This document shows, in pieces, positions 1 through 9,290 of a stretch of DNA of 64,000 bases. This DNA is from Chloroflexi bacterium AL-N1. Its GTDB lineage: Bacteria; Chloroflexota; Chloroflexia; Chloroflexales; Roseiflexaceae. The number at the start of each line of letters is the position of its first letter. The stretch's first letter is position 1. The stretch lies in contig WYDT01000035.1 in NCBI GenBank assembly GCA_013122435.1, positions 1 to 64,000 on the forward strand, given 5' to 3'. The notes beneath the pieces are model-generated. The model saw only the letters and a program-made list of their open reading frames with translations, made no database searches and was not told the origin of the DNA. A program made the position numbers and the translations under genes.

Positions 1-74
1 GTCCGCAGGAAGATCATCTGGCCATTTCCGCAACGGTTCCTTGATTTTGCACTAGTACATATGTTAGGAGGATT

Positions 75-890
75 CTATGGAGTGAGTTCAGCGTCGATTG
101 CTGCTGCCATGGTTTCAATTGCTTGAAGACCGATGAAGCGCTGTTCGCCGATTTCGAAGATAGGCTGTTGGGTAATACCTCGGCTGCGTTGTTCGGCATC
201 ACTCGCCTGCAATGCTGCGAGGGTCTCCCGATTCGCGAGACAGGTTGCAAACACCTCCTGATCCAGTCCCTCGAGTTGCTGGCCAAATCCCAACATCAAA
301 TCAAGCAGTCCTTCATTACTCGTGCTCCAGATCGTATTTTGTTCCTCAAACAGCAGTGTATGCATTTGACGAAACTGATCTTGTTGGGCAGCACATGCGG
401 CGGCTTCTGATGCACGTACACTGCGTTCCTGGTGATTGAGCACGGCACGAAAGACAAGTTTGACCCGGCCAGCGCGGACATAGCGTTCAATAATCTCTGG
501 TTCGACCGCTAACACGTAGCGTTGGCAGGTCGGTCACAAGAAGTCGGAGTAATCGGTTACTGTGACAGGGGCGTCGGGGTTTCCGAGGAAGGCAAAACCC
601 TCATTGGTGCGGCCCTGTGGCATGCCGTCAAAGAGGGCGAATAGTATCTCTGTTGGAGTAGGGGCAGCTGTGGGATCAGGTACCTCAGTTGGTACGACCG
701 TTGCGACAGGGATATCTGTTGCAACAATCGTTGGATCTGGCATGTCGGTTGGTTCAAGTGTAAATGCAGGTTCGGTTGAAATGGACGTTGGTTCGGTGGT
801 TTGTTCGGCAACTGGAGCCGAGGTATTGGGCCCTGCACATGCGGCTACAAGCATAGCCAGCAGCACAAGATTCGAGAAAGTACGCGTCAT
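75..890 (-). CDS. DsbA-family thioredoxin-fold lipoprotein, candidate selenoprotein (in-frame TGA)
   Basis: Likely an extracytoplasmic thiol-disulfide oxidoreductase. The ATG at 890 has GGAG about 10 bases upstream. The N-terminus is a lipoprotein signal with lipobox LVAAC, followed by a Thr/Pro/Glu-rich linker and then a DsbA-like domain beginning VTVTDYSDFL. A TGA at 534-536 follows directly, and the same frame continues as PTCQRYVLAVEPEIIERYV and stays open to the TAG at 75-77. Family members have CxxC at this point, so the TGA replaces the first cysteine and the motif reads U/*-P-T-C. A hairpin lies just downstream at 503-532. Seen: in-frame TGA, intact 3' frame, hairpin. Inferred: selenocysteine. 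The alternative is a TGC/TGT to TGA nonsense mutation or a base-call error; a gene finder would split it at 534. Confidence 0.75.
503..532 (-). promoter_or_regulatory. SECIS-like hairpin downstream of the TGA
   Basis: On the minus strand, CGCTA (521-517) pairs perfectly with TAGCG (511-507) around a five-base loop CGTGT whose second base is G. An outer CGAC/GTCG stem (532-529 with 506-503) encloses a bulge. The loop starts 17 bases after the TGA. Bacterial SECIS elements are known to sit about 16-37 bases after UGA with a G in the first two loop positions, so this fits. Its function is inferred. Confidence 0.5.
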
Positions 891-940
891 TTTGTGACAA
901 TCTCCGTACAAGACAATGTGAATATCTTCGCTAATTCAAG

Positions 941-946
941 TATAAT
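941..946 (+). promoter_or_regulatory. Possible -10 box for folK
   Basis: A perfect TATAAT sits 55 bases before the TTG start chosen for folK. No good -35 hexamer is visible at the right distance, so this is a weak call. Confidence 0.3.
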
Positions 947-1000
947 GTATTATACACAATGTACTATCAGATATTGTCTAGATACACAGGTGGTTTTAGC

Positions 1001-1543
1001 TTGTCTACCAACGACAAGACGGTTTATCTCGCACTGGGATCGAATATTGGAGACCGATGGACTCATCTGACGTCGGCGATTATGTTGCTTCATCCACATA
1101 TACACGTCGATGGAGTATCCTCGGTCTATGAAACAGAGCCAGCTTATGTCAGCGATCAACCGCGTTTTCTCAATATGGTTTTATGTGGTGTTACAAGACT
1201 TGATCCTGTTGTGCTACTAGCCGTACTCAAAGACATAGAGTGTAAGGTTGGACGTGCTGAAGGACCACGAAATGGTCCACGTATCGTTGATTTGGATATC
1301 TTACTCTACGATGATCAGACGATATACATGGTTGATTTAATCATTCCACATCCACGGATGGCAGAAAGACCATTCGTACTGGTTCCGCTGGCCGAAATTG
1401 CGCCTGATGCGGTACCACCAGGTTGGCAGATGAACGTACAGCAAGCAGCGTCCACTGTATCAGGACATGGTGATATTATTGCGTGTGTGGGGCGTTTCAA
1501 GGTCAACGCGAAGGACGTTGTCTATAAGGAGGCATCAGAATGA
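1001..1543 (+). CDS. folK: 2-amino-4-hydroxy-6-hydroxymethyldihydropteridine pyrophosphokinase
   Basis: HPPK transfers pyrophosphate from ATP to 6-hydroxymethyl-dihydropterin in cytosolic folate synthesis. The family signatures are present in order: VYLALGSNIGDRW near the start, ETEPAYVSDQPRFLN, and the catalytic block GPRNGPRIVDLDILLYDD, followed by HPRMAERPFVLVPL. I chose the TTG at 1001 because AGGTGG lies at the right spacing before it. An ATG at 959 in the same frame lacks a ribosome site and would add residues outside the family's usual start. The length of about 180 residues is normal. The stop overlaps the next start by four bases, suggesting coupled translation. Confidence 0.9.
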   Translation: MSTNDKTVYLALGSNIGDRWTHLTSAIMLLHPHIHVDGVSSVYETEPAYVSDQPRFLNMVLCGVTRLDPVVLLAVLKDIECKVGRAEGPRNGPRIVDLDILLYDDQTIYMVDLIIPHPRMAERPFVLVPLAEIAPDAVPPGWQMNVQQAASTVSGHGDIIACVGRFKVNAKDVVYKEASE

Positions 1544-2493
1544 GACAGGATCGCGAAGAGGCGTTATGGGCTGTCTCGGCTCCGCTCTCGCGGGCGGCTG
1601 TTCCTATCATGAATGGGTTTGCACGACGTAAAATTCTGCGCCATGGTGCTGTTCAACGTGATATTCGTTTGAATGGCATGAATATACATTACTATTATGC
1701 GGGGCAGCATGATCCAGAATCAGATATGTTGTCTCCACGGCAACCACTCTTCTTAGTCCATGGTTTGGCAGACAGTGCGCTGACATGGTCATTTATCTTT
1801 CCTCAATTAGCCAGGTGGTATGATGTGTATGCTATTGATCTGCCTGGTTATGGATTGTCAGGGCTACCAGATGGCAAGACATATACGCACCTCGATGAAA
1901 CAAAAGAGCTATTGACAAGCTTTATACAGGAAGTCATCGGGCGACCAACACTGGTGGTGGGGAACTCGATGGGCGCCTGGTTAGCGGTCAAAGCAGCATG
2001 GGATATACCAGAATTAATGCGTGGCCTGATTCTACTCAATCCCGGTGGAGCACCACTCAAGGGTCGCGTGTCCTGGCAGCCTTTTCTTGATAGCATCAGC
2101 TGCCGGGATCTACGCAGTGTGCGGCGTGTGATGCGACACATGCTCGATCATTCCCCACGTCCATTGGTCTACCTGAGCCAATTTAGTTTCCGTGATATAT
2201 TTCTACGTCAGGTGGTACGTGAGTTTGTGGCTGCGGTACAGGAGGATGAGTTTCTGCGACCTGAAGATTTGCGTCAGATACCAGTTCCAACAGCGCTTAT
2301 CTGGGGCATCACTGATCAGTTTTTGCCCGAAGGATCTTACAATTTCTTCCGTGACAATCTGACTGGCTCACCCGTGCATGTATTAAAACATTGTGGCCAT
2401 CTCCCGCAGCGTGAGCAACCACGCTTTGTGGAACGGTTTATCCACAGCTACGATGAAGCATTGAGCCAATCAAAAAGTACTGTTGTGTCCTGA
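1540..2493 (+). CDS. Alpha/beta-fold hydrolase
   Basis: A single-domain alpha/beta hydrolase of 317 residues. The oxyanion-hole motif FLVHGLADSALTW, the nucleophile elbow VGNSMGAW, the acid in WGITDQFLP and the histidine in HCGHLPQ form a complete Ser-Asp-His triad. No signal peptide is visible, so it is probably cytosolic. It overlaps folK by ATGA, hence the same transcript. The substrate cannot be told from sequence; an esterase, lipase-like or C-C hydrolase role is possible. An AAGGAGG site lies within the end of folK. Confidence 0.85.
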   Translation: MRQDREEALWAVSAPLSRAAVPIMNGFARRKILRHGAVQRDIRLNGMNIHYYYAGQHDPESDMLSPRQPLFLVHGLADSALTWSFIFPQLARWYDVYAIDLPGYGLSGLPDGKTYTHLDETKELLTSFIQEVIGRPTLVVGNSMGAWLAVKAAWDIPELMRGLILLNPGGAPLKGRVSWQPFLDSISCRDLRSVRRVMRHMLDHSPRPLVYLSQFSFRDIFLRQVVREFVAAVQEDEFLRPEDLRQIPVPTALIWGITDQFLPEGSYNFFRDNLTGSPVHVLKHCGHLPQREQPRFVERFIHSYDEALSQSKSTVVS

Positions 2494-2512
2494 GTTGCTC
2501 TGTTTTACCATA

Positions 2513-3616
2513 TTATTTCTTACTCAGGACTTTCTGGGAGAGAGATGGCAATATCAAGCGACTTGGTTGGATTTTCTGACCACTGGCTACCTGTTTTACT
2601 GATTGTAGCCATCCCAGGAATATGACAACGAGTCGTGGGTCCCAATAGATACCTGCTCCAGCACATATGCGATTTGAGGCTTCTTCAATCGAAAGTACTC
2701 GGTTATAGGGCCGTTGTGTCGTCATGGCATCAAACGCATCTACCACCGCAACAATGCGGGCACCAAGCGGTATATTTTCGCCAGCCAGTTGGTCCGGGTA
2801 GCCTTGCCCATTCCAGCGTTCGTGGTGATGACGCACGATAGGCGAAACCAATGACGAGAGGCGGAGTGGTCGGACAATCTGTTCACCGATGATGGTATGT
2901 TGTTTCATCTGGGTATACTCTTCATCGGTAAGGGGCCCACGTTTGCGAATAATCGCCTCATCAATGCCCACTTTACCAACATCATGGAGGATGGCACCAT
3001 AGCGTAGTGCAACAAGCTGCTGTCCGCGTATGCCCAAACGCATACCAATAGCCACCGCCACCTCCTCCATGCGACGGAGATGACCTTCAGTGTACGGGTC
3101 TTTTGCTTCAACGGCACGTGCAAGCGCAAAAATAACATCCTCTGCATGTTCAAGATGATCATTGCGTCTTTTGGCACGCAGCAATACGCGCACACGTGCT
3201 TCAAATTCACGGGGTTCGACAGGTTTCAAAAGGTATTCATCAACTTCAACTTCGATACCACGTAATCGGGCATTAGGTTCTTGCCGAACCGTTACCATAA
3301 TGACTGGAATAGGCCAGGTGAGAGGATTTTGCTTAATCTTTGTGCAGATGGTGTACCCATCAATATCCGGTAGTTGAATATCAAGCACAACAAGATCTGG
3401 TGGATGAGCAAATACACTCTCTAGCGCTGCGTAACCATTCGTTACAAGCTCGACAGAATAACCGAATTCTTCAAGCAGTGCTGCCAGAGATTGCCCCATT
3501 TCAGGATTATCTTCGACAACCAAAATACGACTGGGTTCATCACCAGACATATAATCCGTAGCATGTTGAGCAGCCTTCAGGTTTGGTCGAGTAGCTATAG
3601 GTACTGCCTGTGTCAT
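2513..3616 (-). CDS. Response regulator with HD-GYP domain
   Basis: The N-terminal receiver domain has the acidic pair VVEDNPEM, phospho-acceptor Asp79 in VVLDIQLPDIDGY and a later conserved lysine (LLKPVE). The C-terminal HD-GYP domain has YGAILHDVGKVGI and HHERWNGQGYPDQLAGE. HD-GYP proteins usually hydrolyse c-di-GMP in answer to a sensor kinase. All metal-ligand motifs seem kept. No partner kinase is adjacent. The start is at ATG 3616 with GGGAAGG upstream; an in-frame ATG 22 codons later could also serve. It is convergent with the hydrolase gene and has its own consensus-like promoter. Confidence 0.92.
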   Translation of the reverse strand: MTQAVPIATRPNLKAAQHATDYMSGDEPSRILVVEDNPEMGQSLAALLEEFGYSVELVTNGYAALESVFAHPPDLVVLDIQLPDIDGYTICTKIKQNPLTWPIPVIMVTVRQEPNARLRGIEVEVDEYLLKPVEPREFEARVRVLLRAKRRNDHLEHAEDVIFALARAVEAKDPYTEGHLRRMEEVAVAIGMRLGIRGQQLVALRYGAILHDVGKVGIDEAIIRKRGPLTDEEYTQMKQHTIIGEQIVRPLRLSSLVSPIVRHHHERWNGQGYPDQLAGENIPLGARIVAVVDAFDAMTTQRPYNRVLSIEEASNRICAGAGIYWDPRLVVIFLGWLQSVKQVASGQKIQPSRLILPSLSQKVLSKK

Positions 3617-3864
3617 CGCAATGGCCTTCCCTCATATATAATGCAACATTGCATAAAAAATATTGAGACCACCTTATCTTTGGTAGCAACACAACTATAC
3701 GGACACTTGGCCGAGTCTGTTACCTTAAGTTGGTACGCCGAACGAAAAACATTAGGTATTATTCGTGTTCTGACCAACGGCGGTCTTACGTTACCCGTTA
3801 CTACGCACCTTGGTAGTAAAACAAAAGGCATGACTTCGCTATGCGCGTAGATGTGGTTATTCGA

Positions 3865-3893
3865 TATATACTATAGAGAACCGTAGTTGTCAA
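3865..3893 (-). promoter_or_regulatory. Sigma-70-type promoter for the HD-GYP regulator
   Basis: On the minus strand a perfect TTGACA (3893-3888) is followed after exactly 17 bases by TATATA (3870-3865). It points toward the HD-GYP gene about 250 bases away, implying a long 5' leader. The rest of the 3617-4042 intergenic region shows no gene. Confidence 0.65.
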
Positions 3894-4042
3894 CCACCTG
3901 TGTTAGCTATCTGTTCAGGATGGCGTGACAAGAATGTCATAGTGAGGAAGCATCACCAAATTGTTAGAAACAGACAGCTCTAGCTATCCGATCTCGTGTT
4001 ACAATACACAAGGGAAGACTGGTAACGGTTCAAGGAGTTGGT

Positions 4043-4321
4043 ATGCACGAACAAGAACAGAAATCACATGTCTATCCGATAAAAAAGGAATGGTCTGCCG
4101 AACAGATCCGCGCGTTACGCCTGTATATGCAACGCACACAACGTCAGATGGCAGATGAACTAGAGGTACGGCAACAAACGATCAGCGAATGGGAAAATGG
4201 TCTCCATAGACCGCATCGTTCTATGCAACGCGTATTGACGATGGTTGCTGAACAAGCTGGGTTTAAGTACCAAACCAGGTCTGAGACCGACAATCCATCA
4301 ACTTCGACTGATAAGGATTGA
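4043..4321 (+). CDS. XRE-family helix-turn-helix protein
   Basis: A 92-residue DNA-binding protein. The HTH_3 core runs about residues 22-60: IRALRLYMQRTQRQMADEL then VRQQTISEWENGLHRP, the classic XRE pattern with recognition helix QQTISEWE. The C-terminal tail is Ser/Thr/Asp-rich and probably disordered. The start ATG has AAGGAG eight bases upstream. It stands alone, followed by a hairpin terminator. Its target is unknown. Confidence 0.85.
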   Translation: MHEQEQKSHVYPIKKEWSAEQIRALRLYMQRTQRQMADELEVRQQTISEWENGLHRPHRSMQRVLTMVAEQAGFKYQTRSETDNPSTSTDKD

Positions 4322-4367
4322 CATTTACACGAAATAGTGTTAACATCTCTATATTCTTATAGAAACG

Positions 4368-4393
4368 GCGCACTTGTGGTGCGCTTCTCTTTT
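4368..4393 (+). terminator. Intrinsic terminator after the XRE gene
   Basis: GCGCAC (4368-4373) pairs with GTGCGC (4379-4384) around a five-base loop and is followed by a T-rich run (TTCTCTTTT). Confidence 0.65.
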
Positions 4394-4614
4394 AACTACA
4401 TTATCCGATAAAGGATATTTTTAGATTTGGTGTGAGGCGCCCGGTACACCGATCACCGCTGGATAATCCAGCCGTGGCACGCATTTGCGCCTTCTCGATG
4501 CAGAATATACACCTCTGCTACCGAGTTAGATGATCATGCCTTCTATAGACAGAAGTGCTAACTCCTCACCTTGCAACAACCTACGTACAACCTTATCAGC
4601 AAAGCGAGATTCCC

Positions 4615-4923
4615 ATGCCACGACGCCTCAATCTTTCATGTGATACGCTACGAATCGCCTACGAGTCTGGTCAAACAACGACAGATTTAGCCCATACCTA
4701 TGACTGCTGTCCCACAACCATTGCCAACCATCTGCGACAGTGCGGGGTGATCCTCCGTACAGCACGCTTCCAACCCCTCGTCTTACCTCAGCCCACCTTA
4801 CGCCGACTGTACCTGGAAGAACAGCTTCCCCTCAAAGATATTGCGGCTCATTTTGGGGTCTCAATCAGTACCATCGGCAACAAACGACGCTTATACGGTA
4901 TCCCCTCGCGGACACGTCGTTGA
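4615..4923 (+). CDS. Small protein with two HTH-like motifs
   Basis: About 102 residues starting MPRRLNLSCDTL. It holds two similar segments: IAYESGQTTTDLAHTYDCC with TTIANHLRQCGV, and LYLEEQLPLKDIAAHFGVS with STIGNKRRLYGI. Each reads as a helix-turn-helix of the resolvase or homing-endonuclease-associated type, so it likely binds DNA. I prefer the ATG at 4615 over an in-frame one at 4555 because the upstream 20 residues look non-coding. The ribosome site is weak. The function is unknown. Confidence 0.6.
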   Translation: MPRRLNLSCDTLRIAYESGQTTTDLAHTYDCCPTTIANHLRQCGVILRTARFQPLVLPQPTLRRLYLEEQLPLKDIAAHFGVSISTIGNKRRLYGIPSRTRR

Positions 4924-5279
4924 TCAACAGCTATGTATACAGCAACTTGATCCACACGCGGAAGTCATCTTGTAGTTGCTATCGGCTTATAGCTGTCTCC
5001 TAAACACCAGAACGCGGTCGGAAAACCATATGTGACCGCTTGATTTAAGTGTACAGCACGCTGCTCCTTCCTTCCGGCAAATGTACATGGCATACATCGG
5101 AAAAGGATCTGACACATGACGCCGGGCGTTCTACGATGATTGATAGTGACTACCATTGATTATCAGCTAGTCTCACGATGAGCATACATAGAGCATTCTT
5201 GGGTAGTTTACTGTGCTGTTGCTATGCTACTGTTACTAGTAGCGGGAGCAACTATTTTTGTGACAAAGGAAGCTTGTCT
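4924..5279. other. Intergenic region, no gene recognised
   Basis: About 355 bases between the HTH gene and the glycoside hydrolase. I see no convincing coding frame or RNA. It may hold the hydrolase promoter, but no clear hexamer pair was found. Confidence 0.4.
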
Positions 5280-7559
5280 GTGGAAACACGCAACCCGATT
5301 GTACAACCTTTTCTTGTACTGCTGACTGTGAGCATTTTGGCTGGTGCACTACCAATGGCTACCCACTCTATAAAGGCACACCAACAAAGCAACTCTGCAT
5401 CCAGAGCTGTCGACACCGAGCATGGCTTAAGCAGCGAAACCATCGACACCGCTCCAAACGAACTGGTGGGGGGGCAAGAGATCGCTGGTGTTGTGAGCAT
5501 TCAAGCACTGGTGGAGGAAGACCATATCATGCAGGTTGACTTTATGCTGGCCGGACCACGAGGCATCTTCCGCTCTGAATACAATGCTCCATACTTTTTC
5601 TTTGGCAGCCACGCAAATAAACCTGTTGGTTGGGATACAACACAATATCCAGATGGCGACTATACCTTAAACATCACAGCATGGTCGGCACACGGGAAGA
5701 CCCATACAAGCGAAGTAACTTTTCACATTGCCAACCAACAGACACCATCGACAATACCAAATCAAGACCCTATGACAACCATGTACATCCCTCTCACACA
5801 AGAACCAACACCTTCGCAACACCAAACCAACATATCTGCTGATGCTATTATGCTGCCGGGACGTATTGAAGCAGAGGACTATCGAGAAGGCGGAAATGGC
5901 GTAGGCTACTATGATACGACACCTGGAAATATGGGCAACAGTTACCGTAATGGCCATGTTGATATTCAATCGTGTGGCGAAAAACAGGGTTGCTACAATA
6001 TTGGATGGATGGATGCAGGAGAGTGGCTGGCCTATGATGTCACTTTTGCAACAAGCGGCGAGTACACGTTTGTTGCACGTGCGGCGGCCCTTGGTGATGG
6101 AAGAAAATTCCACATTTTGCTGGATGAACGCGACATTGCGGGCTCGATGGACATTATGAATACTGACGGACGAACCTTCTGGATCGATGTGTATAGCGAT
6201 CCCGTGCTGATTGAGGCAGGAACCTACACCCTTCAGATTGTCGCAGATACAGATAGCTTTGATCTGGATTATGTGGATGTTGTTGCAACGGCTGCACCCA
6301 CCAACCAGGCCACACAGGCCACGACGATGGATACCCCGACAGAAGCCAATACTGTCATGATTATGGTAGACTATTCCACTCCCATTGGCACGAGCCAGAT
6401 GAAGCTCGGCGCAACACATACGCGTCATACGCTCAATGTTGCTGATGGGCAACCGGAAGCTGTGATGCAAGCCAGATCTATTCTGGCATCCGTAGCACAA
6501 TATCAGAATCAGCACATCATGGGATGGGGAGCGCTTAACCCTAATCCGGCACCAGGCGAGTATGACTGGAGTTCACTTGATGCTCGTATTAACATCATCC
6601 GCGAGATGGGCGCAGAACCAGTTATTACGCTGTGCTGTGCACCAGACTGGATGAAGGGTGGCAAAGCAGGCACAACCGATTGGGATAAACTCACATGGGC
6701 ACCCTTCCCGACACACTATGATGATTTTGCTCAACTATCTGCTGAAGTGGCCCAGCGTTACCCTGATGTCAAGTACTTCCAGGTCTGGAATGAGATGAAG
6801 GGCTTCTGGAGCAAGGAAAACCAAAATTGGGATTACTTTGCCTATACGAAACTATACAACAAAGTATACGACGCCGTGAAAGAAGTGCGCCCAGATGCCC
6901 AGATCGGTGGCCTGTACATGGTCATCGAAGGGACCGGCTCACACAAGGGAGGATGGCCGACCGAAACCCCGATTCGTGCACGTCAATGGGAAGTCATCAA
7001 CCACTGGGTGGAACATCAACACGGGGCTGATTTTATTATTCTTGATCGCGGGTTAATCGATAATCACGATGATCATCCGTATACTGTCGATGAACAGATG
7101 CAACTTACCCCGATGTTTGGCAAGGTTATTCAACAGATTCGCACACGAACCGATCTGCCGATCTGGTGGGGGGAATGGTACACCGGCGGTGAAGGCCAGG
7201 TTGCCGCAACCATCGCCACCTCCGTACTATATCATATGCTGGTGAATGGTTCCTCCATGGCGCTTTTGTGGAACCCCATGGAAGTCGGCGAGTCGGGACA
7301 TGCCTTGTTTGCTGACGTACGCGATACGAATGGGGGCCAGCCCACCGATTTCTACAAATCGTTTCGCTTTATGGCCAGACACTTTGGACCTGGCACAGAG
7401 TTGTACGCGACCACATCATCATCACCTGATGTCGAGGTGCTCGCTTCGCCCGATAAAACCGTGATTATCAATAAACGCAATAATCCTGTGGTGGTAAATG
7501 TTAATGGACTACGGCTTGATATATCGGCCTATGATATGCGAATGATCGATACGCCGTAG
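5280..7559 (+). CDS. Secreted CBM6 glycoside hydrolase (clan GH-A, GH39-like)
   Basis: A secreted enzyme of about 759 residues. The GTG at 5280 is preferred because AAAGGAAG lies just upstream and the product then starts directly with a signal peptide (FLVLLTVSILAGALPMA). Next come a bacterial Ig-like domain (IAGVVSIQALVEEDHIMQV to TSEVTFHIANQ), a CBM6 module (PGRIEAEDYREGG, IGWMDAGEWLAYDV, SFDLDYVDVV), a Thr-rich linker and a TIM-barrel hydrolase. The probable acid/base is Glu505 in VWNEMKGFW and the probable nucleophile Glu632 in IWWGEWYTGG. GH39-type or related xylosidase/galactosidase activity is plausible, but the substrate is not readable. The Ig plus CBM6 architecture matches the alginate-lyase-like protein downstream. 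Confidence 0.8.
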   Translation: METRNPIVQPFLVLLTVSILAGALPMATHSIKAHQQSNSASRAVDTEHGLSSETIDTAPNELVGGQEIAGVVSIQALVEEDHIMQVDFMLAGPRGIFRSEYNAPYFFFGSHANKPVGWDTTQYPDGDYTLNITAWSAHGKTHTSEVTFHIANQQTPSTIPNQDPMTTMYIPLTQEPTPSQHQTNISADAIMLPGRIEAEDYREGGNGVGYYDTTPGNMGNSYRNGHVDIQSCGEKQGCYNIGWMDAGEWLAYDVTFATSGEYTFVARAAALGDGRKFHILLDERDIAGSMDIMNTDGRTFWIDVYSDPVLIEAGTYTLQIVADTDSFDLDYVDVVATAAPTNQATQATTMDTPTEANTVMIMVDYSTPIGTSQMKLGATHTRHTLNVADGQPEAVMQARSILASVAQYQNQHIMGWGALNPNPAPGEYDWSSLDARINIIREMGAEPVITLCCAPDWMKGGKAGTTDWDKLTWAPFPTHYDDFAQLSAEVAQRYPDVKYFQVWNEMKGFWSKENQNWDYFAYTKLYNKVYDAVKEVRPDAQIGGLYMVIEGTGSHKGGWPTETPIRARQWEVINHWVEHQHGADFIILDRGLIDNHDDHPYTVDEQMQLTPMFGKVIQQIRTRTDLPIWWGEWYTGGEGQVAATIATSVLYHMLVNGSSMALLWNPMEVGESGHALFADVRDTNGGQPTDFYKSFRFMARHFGPGTELYATTSSSPDVEVLASPDKTVIINKRNNPVVVNVNGLRLDISAYDMRMIDTP

Positions 7560-7580
7560 TAGCAAGCCGTATCAACACGA

Positions 7581-7616
7581 AACAGCATCCATGCAGATAT
7601 GGATGCTGTTTGTTCT
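7581..7616 (+). terminator. Intrinsic terminator after the glycoside hydrolase
   Basis: A perfect 12-base-pair stem (7581-7592 with 7599-7610) has the loop GCAGAT and is followed by TGTTCT. It separates two convergent genes and may act in both directions. Confidence 0.75.
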
Positions 7617-7646
7617 ATGGGCCACTACGCATATGTACAAATGTAT

Positions 7647-9161
7647 TTAGCGTAGTTCACGTTTGAGGATTTTGCCAGTTGCTGTTTTCGGAAGCTCTTC
7701 CATAAATGCTACCTGGCGTGGATACTTGTAGGCAGCAAGTTGTTCTTTACAATAGGCAATAATCTCTTCTTCCGTAGCGGTCTGGTCGGGCTTCAGCGCC
7801 ACAACTGCTTTGACTTCTTCACCAAGTGCAGGATCTTCTATACCAATCACGGCTGCTTCGGCAATGGACGGGTGGGCATACAAGACCTCTTCGATTTCAC
7901 GCGGATAGACATTGAAGCCACCTCGTAGAATCATATCTTTTACCCGATCTTTAATGAAGAAGTAGCCATCTTCGTCCTTATACGCCACATCACCAGTGTA
8001 GAACCAACCATCCCTGATTGATTCAGCCGTCGCTTCGGGGCGCTGGTAATACCCTTTCATCACGTTGTGACCACGAATCACAATTTCTCCCAGCTCACCA
8101 TTTGGTACATCTTTCCCATCAGCATCTACACAACGCATTTCAATACCCCAGATGGGGGTACCGATAGAGCCAGGCTTCGGATCACGATCCAAATGATTGA
8201 ATGAAGCAACCGGCGAAGTCTCGGACAAGCCATAGCCTTCAAGAATAGTCACGTTGTGCTTTTTATTAAAGGTATGCATAACCTCAACCGGCATTGCCGA
8301 ACCACCCGAACAACAGGATCGCAATGCTGAAAGGTCGTACTTATCGACACCAGGGAAGTTCAAAAGGTAGAAATACATAGTGGGAACGCCGGCAAAATAG
8401 GTCACCTTGTCACGTTCCAATACCTCAAGCACTTTCGTCGGCTCAAAGCGTGGTACAAGCGTCATGGTGCCTCCTGCATACAGCAGCGCATTCATCACAC
8501 AGGTCTGGCCAAAAGAGTGGAAGAGGGGGAGTACCGCCAGGCCAATCTCGTCGGGTTTGGTTTGTAGTACCTTGTCAGCTCCTACCATCGCGTTGAAAAA
8601 CATATTGAGATGTGAAAGTTCAGCTCCTTTAGGCCGTCCGGTGGTACCGCTGGTGTAAAGGATAACGGCAGTATCATCCGGCATGGTTTGCACGGTGTCA
8701 AAGATCGGTGGATTATCCGCCATGAAGGCGTTTAACGCGATAGCTCCATCAGGCAATTCGTTGGTGCTGGCCTGTGCGACAATGAGTTTGCTACAACTCT
8801 CCACGGCTTGAAAGCCCGGTGCAGCCTCTTCCAGAAACCCCTCCCAGGTGATCAGGGCCACTGAGTCACTATCCTTGAGATGGTATTCAATTTCATGATG
8901 TTTGAATAACACATTGAGTGGTACGACCGTGGCACCCACTTTGAGGATCGCGTAGTAACACATAACAAAATGAGGAGTATTGGGCAAGAGCATTGAGACT
9001 TTGTCACCGGGGTGTACCCCAAGTTGCATGAGGCCATGAGCAATTTTATTTACAGCACCATTGAGTTCAGCATAACGAAGCTTCATATCATCAAAGATAA
9101 CGGCCACTTTACCAGGATCACGACGACTACTCAGTTCCAGCAACATTGCAAGGTTCAACAT
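7647..9161 (-). CDS. Acyl-CoA synthetase (AMP-forming), long-chain fatty acid-CoA ligase type
   Basis: A cytosolic ANL-superfamily enzyme that activates a carboxylic acid as acyl-AMP and transfers it to CoA. The P-loop motif is AVILYTSGTTGRPKGAEL; further signatures are LEGYGLSETSPV, GWFYTGDVAYKDEDGYFFI, the hinge KDMILRGGFNVYPREIEE and the C-terminal catalytic lysine in PKTATGKILKRELR. The length of about 504 residues is typical. The ATG at 9161 is chosen because AAAGGAA precedes it by seven bases; an upstream in-frame ATG at 9182 overlaps that site. It is a single-gene unit behind a near-perfect promoter. Chain-length preference is unknown. Confidence 0.92.
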   Translation of the reverse strand: MLNLAMLLELSSRRDPGKVAVIFDDMKLRYAELNGAVNKIAHGLMQLGVHPGDKVSMLLPNTPHFVMCYYAILKVGATVVPLNVLFKHHEIEYHLKDSDSVALITWEGFLEEAAPGFQAVESCSKLIVAQASTNELPDGAIALNAFMADNPPIFDTVQTMPDDTAVILYTSGTTGRPKGAELSHLNMFFNAMVGADKVLQTKPDEIGLAVLPLFHSFGQTCVMNALLYAGGTMTLVPRFEPTKVLEVLERDKVTYFAGVPTMYFYLLNFPGVDKYDLSALRSCCSGGSAMPVEVMHTFNKKHNVTILEGYGLSETSPVASFNHLDRDPKPGSIGTPIWGIEMRCVDADGKDVPNGELGEIVIRGHNVMKGYYQRPEATAESIRDGWFYTGDVAYKDEDGYFFIKDRVKDMILRGGFNVYPREIEEVLYAHPSIAEAAVIGIEDPALGEEVKAVVALKPDQTATEEEIIAYCKEQLAAYKYPRQVAFMEELPKTATGKILKRELR

Positions 9162-9261
9162 CGAACAATTCCTTTCATACATTTTGTTATGACAATCACA
9201 TCACAATTTTAATTGTAACAACTCAACGTTCCAAAGATGGGTAAGATGTAGGGGTACTTTG

Positions 9262-9290
9262 ATTATACGAAATCGCGTATGCGCTGTCAA
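9262..9290 (-). promoter_or_regulatory. Consensus sigma-70 promoter of the acyl-CoA ligase gene
   Basis: On the minus strand TTGACA (9290-9285), a 17-base spacer and TATAAT (9267-9262) match the consensus fully. It points at the acyl-CoA ligase start about 100 bases downstream. Confidence 0.85.

Noticed and set aside
1..45. A minus-strand frame reading IKEPLRKWPDDLPAD at the left edge, with a possible TTG start at 33
   Set aside because: Only eleven codons are visible and the start is uncertain; it may be the beginning of a gene outside the window.
5667..6515. A 282-codon minus-strand open frame
   Set aside because: Antisense shadow of the CBM6 glycoside hydrolase; rich in Cys/His/Ile in a non-coding-like pattern.
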